Shown one piece after another: positions 58,614-64,000 of a stretch of 64,000 nucleotides of DNA. The stretch comes from Scleroderma bovista. Lineage: Eukaryota; Basidiomycota; Agaricomycetes; Boletales; Sclerodermataceae. Numbering within the stretch: the first letter of the stretch is position 1; each line of letters begins with the position of its first letter. Location: contig JAYMGJ010000235.1 of assembly GCA_037178675.1 (NCBI GenBank), positions 1-64,000 on the forward strand. Reading direction: 5' to 3'. The notes beneath the pieces are model-generated. The model ran no database searches. It was not told the origin of the DNA and worked only from the letters and a program-made list of their open reading frames with translations. A program made the position numbers and the translations under genes.

Positions 58614-59380
58614 TCAATGGCGAGGCCTGCCAGAGGACTCTGGGTAGATTTCCTGCACGGCTTCCTTGAAAGCCATGTCATGCTCGTATTGTTCGCGGGT
58701 TTGCGTAACGATCACTTGAAGCACCGGCTTCCTGGCTGGTTGCTCTGGCTCCTTAACCTTGTCCTCGTCAAATTCCTGTGCAAAAGCGCTAGCGCTGAGG
58801 CAATTGAGGGCATTGAGTATCGGACTCAAGGAACGGAAAAATAGACTGGTTAGACGAGACGGGGTGGGGCTGGAAGATCGGGTAAAGAGACTGGTGATAG
58901 GGGACTCCGGGACCGGCCGAATGATGGTGCGGGTAATGACAAGGTCATCGCGATCATACACCTCAGCATGGTGCGAACAGGGCTGGCTGGTACTGATGGT
59001 GCGCTCACCGACGGATGAGGACAGTGAGGCTGTTGTATATGAAGAGGCGGAGGAAGAGGAGTTTGATGCACCAGACTCGGAGTCTGTGCAAGTAAACGTC
59101 TCCGTGGGCGAATGGGCTGCTATTGGAACGAAGACCAGTTCGTGGTCCTCCCATATGCCTCCTACTGCGTCGTCCCTTTGCGTTCCTAGATGTAGCGACT
59201 TGCGCAACACTTGTCCCATCTTTGCTTTCCGCGTATTTTGGATGAAATGGCACTTGTTCTGCGGGATGAGTCGGTCAGCAGAGGGTGCTGATGGTGTTGG
59301 GAAGTACTCACGATACGCCGCATGGGGTCGAACCTTTGTGCATCCATAGCCACATAGCGTGCGGCATCCATCGGATCCAT
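58614..59380 (-). CDS. Uncharacterised small protein
   Basis: Minus-strand exons 59380-59312 and 59258-58614 give 237 aa. The first exon encodes an amphipathic start (MDPMDAARYVAMDAQRFDPM). The second begins CHFIQNTRKAKMGQVLRKSL and continues with VFVPIAAHSPTETF, a serine-rich stretch, DRDDLVITRTIIRPVPESP and a C-terminal helix (REQYEHDMAFKEAVQEIYPE). The start of an ORF at 59447 is out of this frame until the intron is removed. No domain is recognised and the function is unknown. Confidence 0.6.
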
Positions 59381-60454
59381 TATCGGCGAAGATAACACGG
59401 AGATATAGGGACGGCGTAGGAGGAGAGCAGCGAGGATGAGTGTCCATGCGAAGGGGATTTATACACGACGAGAATGGACGGTACGGGCGAGGTGGAACTT
59501 GCTAGCTGTGGACACTTCAATATTTGCCGAAAGCATCCATTGTCTTGATCACACCAGTCCGACAGCAAGCCTTTGTCCTCCGTGCCTCTCCGCCACCGTT
59601 CGCTTTGATGGGGACTCCGGCTGGAACGTATTTAAAGGGAGGCTATCCACTGGTCTGATCTGGGGATTCAACGAGGTGGTCTCCTCGAAAGCTGCCTTTT
59701 CTACTGTCGTAACACACCTTTTCATATCACAAGACCTCGCCAGGTGGGCATTCCCTTAAGCTTCGGTGATGCAGCACGCGCTGATCTCGTGTGTACGGCG
59801 ACTCAGAGCCTGAGAACGTGACCGTTCATCTATGAGTGCAGTTTCCCAAGAGCCTCATGCACCTTTGGGTGGCGTAGAAGCCACTTTCACCATCATGAAG
59901 GCACAGAAATTCACTATATGGCAAGCAAGAGGCAAATTGGTCACGGTAGCGATTTGGGAACTTACCGATTTGAAAAAAGTGCTCACTTGTCTTCAGGTTC
60001 TCCCTCAATCAGGATCTTGCCCTTCCTTACATGCAACCGAAGTAGGGCTGGAGTCGAGTGGACAAGCCACGTTTAACGTGGGACATTAATTGTCTGCGCC
60101 CATCGCCGAGGTCCTGCTCAGTGACACCTCGTGCATCGCAGGCCCAAACTCCGGAACTTGGTTCTGCAACATTTCCAAGGGACGTGAACGACCAGCTTCC
60201 GACATAATAAGTGTATAATATAATAGGACAATTCCTGCAATGATGTCATTACTACAACAGATTGTAGACCGATACTTACTTCGAATAATTCACCAATGCA
60301 CCTGCCATCCCTATCGCCGTTGGATTAGCATTTAAATATAAGAGGTAGAACTAGTTACGAAGGTAGTAGTAGTCATCGACTCACATCATCTACTACGTCG
60401 AACACGTGATCTACTAGCATTGCGATTCAAAGCTCGCAAAAGCCCTTGATTACC
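59381..60454. other. 1.1 kb with no supportable gene
   Basis: An 85-codon ORF at 59832-60089 has no recognised features. Otherwise non-coding. It holds the promoters of two genes that diverge here. Confidence 0.4.
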
Positions 60455-61085
60455 ATGGAACCATTGCCTCCTTCTTTCAAGGCTCTTTATCGTCTTGTCT
60501 TGCGTGCATCATATGCATCAGTTCTACGCAAGGCAGCGGCCAGAAGGAGTCTTTGCAAGCTCTGGCGACCCATTTTTGATGGCGCGGTTCATGTCATCCG
60601 CGATTTGCAGTCGAGTAAACTAACCTCCATCGAACGTCTTCGGCATGAAAAGCTTTTGGATACCTGGCAGAAGCGAAGTACGTCTTTTATCCTTCTCAAC
60701 CTCCAACCATTTCTCATCTCGCGTAGTGGACAACACCCTCTCGTTTTTATTGACATCTGCTCAATCCCATGGTATCCCTCATAAAGTCATCAGAAATCTA
60801 ACATTTCTCAACAACGATCATCGCTGGTGGGTTCGGAATGGCTATTATAAGGGCGTAAAGCGATGGGACCCTCAACGTCCACCGTCCTCGCTGGAATACG
60901 ACCCGAGGTCCTTTCTTCCCCCAGACATACGAACGATGAATCGTCGATCCAAGAATCGAGAAGCCAAGAAAGTCGATGAACAGTGTTGGGATGCCCTTGG
61001 TGAAGTGGTACGCATGGCAGAAGCTAGGCATAATTTGTCTCTCGGCAGAATTCGCTTGAAATCTTGGACAATTGTATACCGCTAG
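60455..61085 (+). CDS. LYR/DUF1763-like mitochondrial protein
   Basis: Exons 60455-60677 and 60727-61085 give 193 aa. The N-terminus carries an L-Y-R tripeptide in a basic helix (FKALYRLVLRASYASVLRKA) and RSLCKLWRPIFDGAVHVI, typical of small mitochondrial LYR-like or DUF1763 proteins. RHEKLLDTWQKR and the joined MDNTLSFLLTSAQSHGIP follow. The C-terminal half is basic (NRRSKNREAKK). LYR proteins assist assembly of respiratory complexes or Fe-S clusters. The assignment to DUF1763 is from memory. Confidence 0.65.
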
Positions 61086-61592
61086 CAATGTTGCCCGAAC
61101 CGGTTTTCAGCTTGGTTAAAGCTAAAACAATTGACATACGTTCTAGGGATCACACTGGATGACAAACTTGAGTTTGAGGTGTGCACATTAATGTGGGTGA
61201 TTGATAACAGTTTGAATGGGATCACGTTGACACGGCACTTGACACCCTCACAGACAATAAAATTTAAAATGCCGTTCGAGATGGGTGCTTTAGCTTGCTC
61301 TAACCTCATTATTCAACTTAATTGTTTTCTGGCACACCTCACCAGCACGTGACACAGTTGGGGGTACATGTGGGGGTGCCTAACAATAGGCTATTGTCGA
61401 CGTCCATTCCGTTGAGTGGGTAGTCATGATCTGCTTATAAGCCGATGACAAGGAGTAGGAAAACCACACTCGATCCTGCGCAGCTGTGCTCCGCCTTTGT
61501 ATTATTTGTGGTTTTTTCTCTTATCCCCCTACGAACCCTCTCGCTCCTGCGCCACCCGCCTGCACGCTGCTGGTCATCGGTCAGGTCAAGGG
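61086..61592. other. Intergenic, no gene seen
   Basis: About 500 bases with no supportable coding region. Confidence 0.4.
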
Positions 61593-62361
61593 ATGTACAG
61601 AAAGGAGATGGCAGAATCTGTTTCGTCCTCGACACACTTGAAATCGACATACGAGGACAGCCTGACCATCAAAACTTGGATTGAGGCAGTCTACTATGTG
61701 GGTCTAGAAACTGAATGCATAGCTATATCGTGGTTCATATCTAATTCATTTTTAGGCTGGTGGCCCCGAAACAAAATTCAGCGTCTCGGATGATGAGAAC
61801 ATGATGACAATCACCCACCAACCCGTCGAACACCAGAGTATCCCCTCATCTGCGTGTGAACCACACTTCGACATTCATGTCAACCTTGATAGCCGCACAT
61901 GGGTATCGGATCTCCATCTTGCTCCTTACGAAGACAGTGATGAGAGTGGAAGTAGTTCAACGTCTTCCGATGATGACGCACAGTACATCAATATCCCTTC
62001 TGATAGCCCCTGGTATCGTCCTCCAGAGTCACCGGGCTCCACACCGGAGTCTTCTCAGGATCCCGACGTTGGAACCTTCCCCGATTCATGCTCACCTGAT
62101 GTACGGCAAGTTATTTCTCAGCAAGACCTTCTTCTTGCCTTGTTCCATGCGGAACTCCGTAGGGTTATTCCCCGTGATAACCAATCGGAGTATGTCCTTG
62201 ACTGGTTGGAAGAAGTGGACCCTGAGGTAGTGCTGTCGCCAATGGAAGTATACCAAGACCTTTGCTGGGATGCTGCGGTTTCAGATCATTACGCTACTTC
62301 CCAAACGATTAGACCGCTTCCGGACGTTCCAGTCGGATTCGATGACCACGATGCCTTATAG
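61593..62361 (+). CDS. Uncharacterised acidic protein
   Basis: Exons 61593-61697 and 61756-62361 give 236 aa. The first exon (MYRKEMAESVSSSTHLKST, IKTWIEAVYY) joins in frame to AGGPETKFSVSDDEN. An acidic serine-rich stretch follows (DSDESGSSSTSSDDD). The last 90 residues form predicted helices (ISQQDLLLALFHAELRRVIP, NQSEYVLDWLEEVDPEVV). No family is recognised. The upstream frame is open a little further, so an earlier start cannot be excluded. Confidence 0.5.
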
Positions 62362-63259
62362 TGCAGGGTAGGTCAAGTTATTCACGCAGTGCCACTCTAG
62401 AGATTGACAATGGCTCCCCTACAAGATGTATAAGCTGCGATATTGAAATCCGAACGTGACGATTCGTGGACCCGCATTGTGTCAGATTACTTTTACTTTG
62501 CACCACTTGGACCCAGTACTCAGTACTCAGTATTCGACGCCTGTGTTTCAACTTTGCTCGATTGTTATAAATTCAGCTCGATCATTTGTGTTCGTTCGTA
62601 CTCATTTGTTTGCTTTCCTCGTGTGCTTTCACCTTGCATGATATCATATAGGTTCACATGCATAGATACAACTTTCATTCATTGCGCAAGTGCTTATTAG
62701 TACGAATGGAAGAATCCCCCCATGCTGAACGCACCCACGGCGTGACGTTCGCGAAAGATAGCATCCCCTGAATTCAGTGCCGACTGTCCGGAGCGTGCCA
62801 CAACTCCTTAGAAACACTTCGGGGATTCAATCTGTGTCCAAAGAACGACTGAATCAAACTCAAAGTAAGTACTTCAAGAGTCACTAATAGTTGAAACCAC
62901 ACTCAGCCGAAATTAGCTTGGCGGTTTCACTGGGATCAGGGATAGTGAAACATTATGCCTTGACCAAATACGTGTGACTTCTTGTGTTGGTAACTATACC
63001 CTGTGGCATCGCAGAGAATCTTAGTGTTTGCTCAAGCGGATCATGTTTCAAGTACCCAAACTGCCAGGGTCTCTGACATCTCATAACCTGCATGTCCTAT
63101 CACCAGGTGGAATCAAACAATGTCTTATTTTCTTAGGTCACTTGTAGGTATGCCTGGCGTTTCCAGGGTACCAGACTAGTTTCCTTGCCTAGCAAGTTTG
63201 TGGGTCCATGGATCCGCTGATACGTATAAGTTGCTCACTGACATAACATTCCATTCACG
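62362..63259. other. Intergenic, GGPP synthase upstream region
   Basis: About 900 bases with no coding signal. A short tandem CAGTACT repeat lies near 62515-62530. Confidence 0.4.
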
Positions 63260-64000
63260 ATGGAGTATTCAAAGTACGACAATCTTCTCAGCTCTCTCTC
63301 TAGCCCCACATTTGCGTGGTCTGCAGGCCCAGAATCTGTGAGCAAACGAACTTCGGTCGTTCTTGTGATTAACGAGCGCCCTAGAAACTACTGGAGCCAT
63401 TTTCCTACATTACCTCGTGCCCGAGTAAGGAAATCCGAAGTCAGCTGATAGCTGCCTTCAATGAATGGTTGCAAGTACCAGTAGATCAACTCGAAATCAT
63501 TACCAGTGTCGTTGGCCTACTTCATAACGCAAGTCTTCTGTATGTTTCTCTCCTCTGGTGTGCTTTTTTATGTCTTATGTTGGTTTGGGTTTGCAACATG
63601 TCAGCGTTGATGATATTGAAGATAACTCAGAGCTCCGGAGAGGACGGCCAGGTATGTTCCATACCCTTTAATATATCCATGTTCATCTCAGCACCAACAG
63701 TTGCACACAAAATATATGGAGTACCTCAGACAATCAACACAGCAAACTATGTATATTTCCTCGCATACGACGAGCTCTTCAAGATGGATCTGTTTGGGAA
63801 GATTGCAAATGGACGTCGCGCTGTGAAGCGACGGAGACTAAGCCCTCGCCTCCACTTCATATTGAACGGTTAGTTTCGTTGTGCAACCAAGTCACGACTC
63901 ACCTAAACGTCGCTGAAGAAGAACTCCTGATCCTGCACCGCGGTCAAGGGCATGAATTACTCTGGCGGGACAACTTCCAGTGCCCAACAGAAGATGAGTA
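63260..64000 (+). CDS. GGPS1: Geranylgeranyl diphosphate synthase (5' part, cut by window end)
   Basis: Exons 63260-63337, 63385-63539, 63605-63651, 63701-63868 and 63919 to the window end are joined in frame. The N-terminus reads [20 protein letters not shown], then [19 protein letters not shown] with the first aspartate-rich motif [25 protein letters not shown], and after the last junction [17 protein letters not shown]. This is the fungal type III GGPP synthase, which makes the C20 precursor for protein prenylation, ubiquinone side chains and diterpenes. The second aspartate-rich motif lies beyond the window. The piece between IYG and the last exon has an unusual basic insert and may include a missed intron. 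Confidence 0.9.

Overview
The window reads as nuclear DNA of a filamentous basidiomycete, most likely a mushroom-forming Agaricomycete. Genes are dense and on both strands. Almost every gene is cut by introns of about 45-70 bases with GT-AG ends (one GC-AG). The products are fungal or typical of Agaricomycetes. No tRNA, rRNA, CRISPR array or intact transposon was recognised. Exon coordinates were built by hand from frame continuity, splice signals and protein-family expectation.

Layout. 1-8.4 kb is a diverged tandem duplication. Copy A (about 1-4.3 kb) has an intact membrane-protein gene, thymidylate synthase and a wrecked 5' part of HRD3. Copy B (about 5.3-8.3 kb) has a wrecked membrane-protein gene and leads into the intact HRD3 (7.4-10.9 kb), with no thymidylate synthase between. 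Then come a DEK_C/SWIB chromatin protein (11.1-12.0), a SAP plus ankyrin-like protein (12.3-13.5, minus), a poorly coding 2.1 kb, a small zinc-finger protein (15.7), a D-2-hydroxyacid dehydrogenase pseudogene and its intact neighbour (16.6-19.1), a peroxisomal acyl-CoA/4-coumarate-CoA ligase (19.3-21.6, minus) divergent from N-acetylglucosamine kinase (21.8-22.9), and a DUF98/chorismate-lyase-like protein (24.0-24.8).

25-36.6 kb is a nuclear and cell-cycle block. It holds the APC/C activator Cdh1 (minus) sharing a 92-base promoter with SAGA subunit Spt7, a penta-EF-hand protein, a three-exon minus-strand gene with no long ORF, a protein with a SUMO-like C-terminus, and an uncharacterised membrane protein. 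36.9-49.1 kb has a vacuolar M28 membrane protease, a large disordered protein, a small secreted cysteine-rich protein, Cmc4, a single-pass membrane protein and an aldo-keto reductase. 49.5-52.8 kb has a secreted chorismate mutase, a glycolipid transfer protein and a granulin-like secreted peptide precursor. 53-63 kb has a copia gag relic, a proline-rich protein divergent from a putative Sld7-type replication factor, and three smaller uncharacterised or DUF1763/LYR-like genes. The right edge cuts a geranylgeranyl diphosphate synthase.

Links between genes. Thymidylate synthase, Cdh1 and the Sld7-like gene all act around G1/S, and each has an ACGCGT (MCB) box within about 120 bases of its start. 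The first and last also carry a CACGTG box a few bases from the MCB. This suggests MBF-type cell-cycle control. The rest of the window looks like ordinary housekeeping and accessory genes, not one biosynthetic cluster. The GGPP synthase at the right edge could open a terpenoid locus outside the window.
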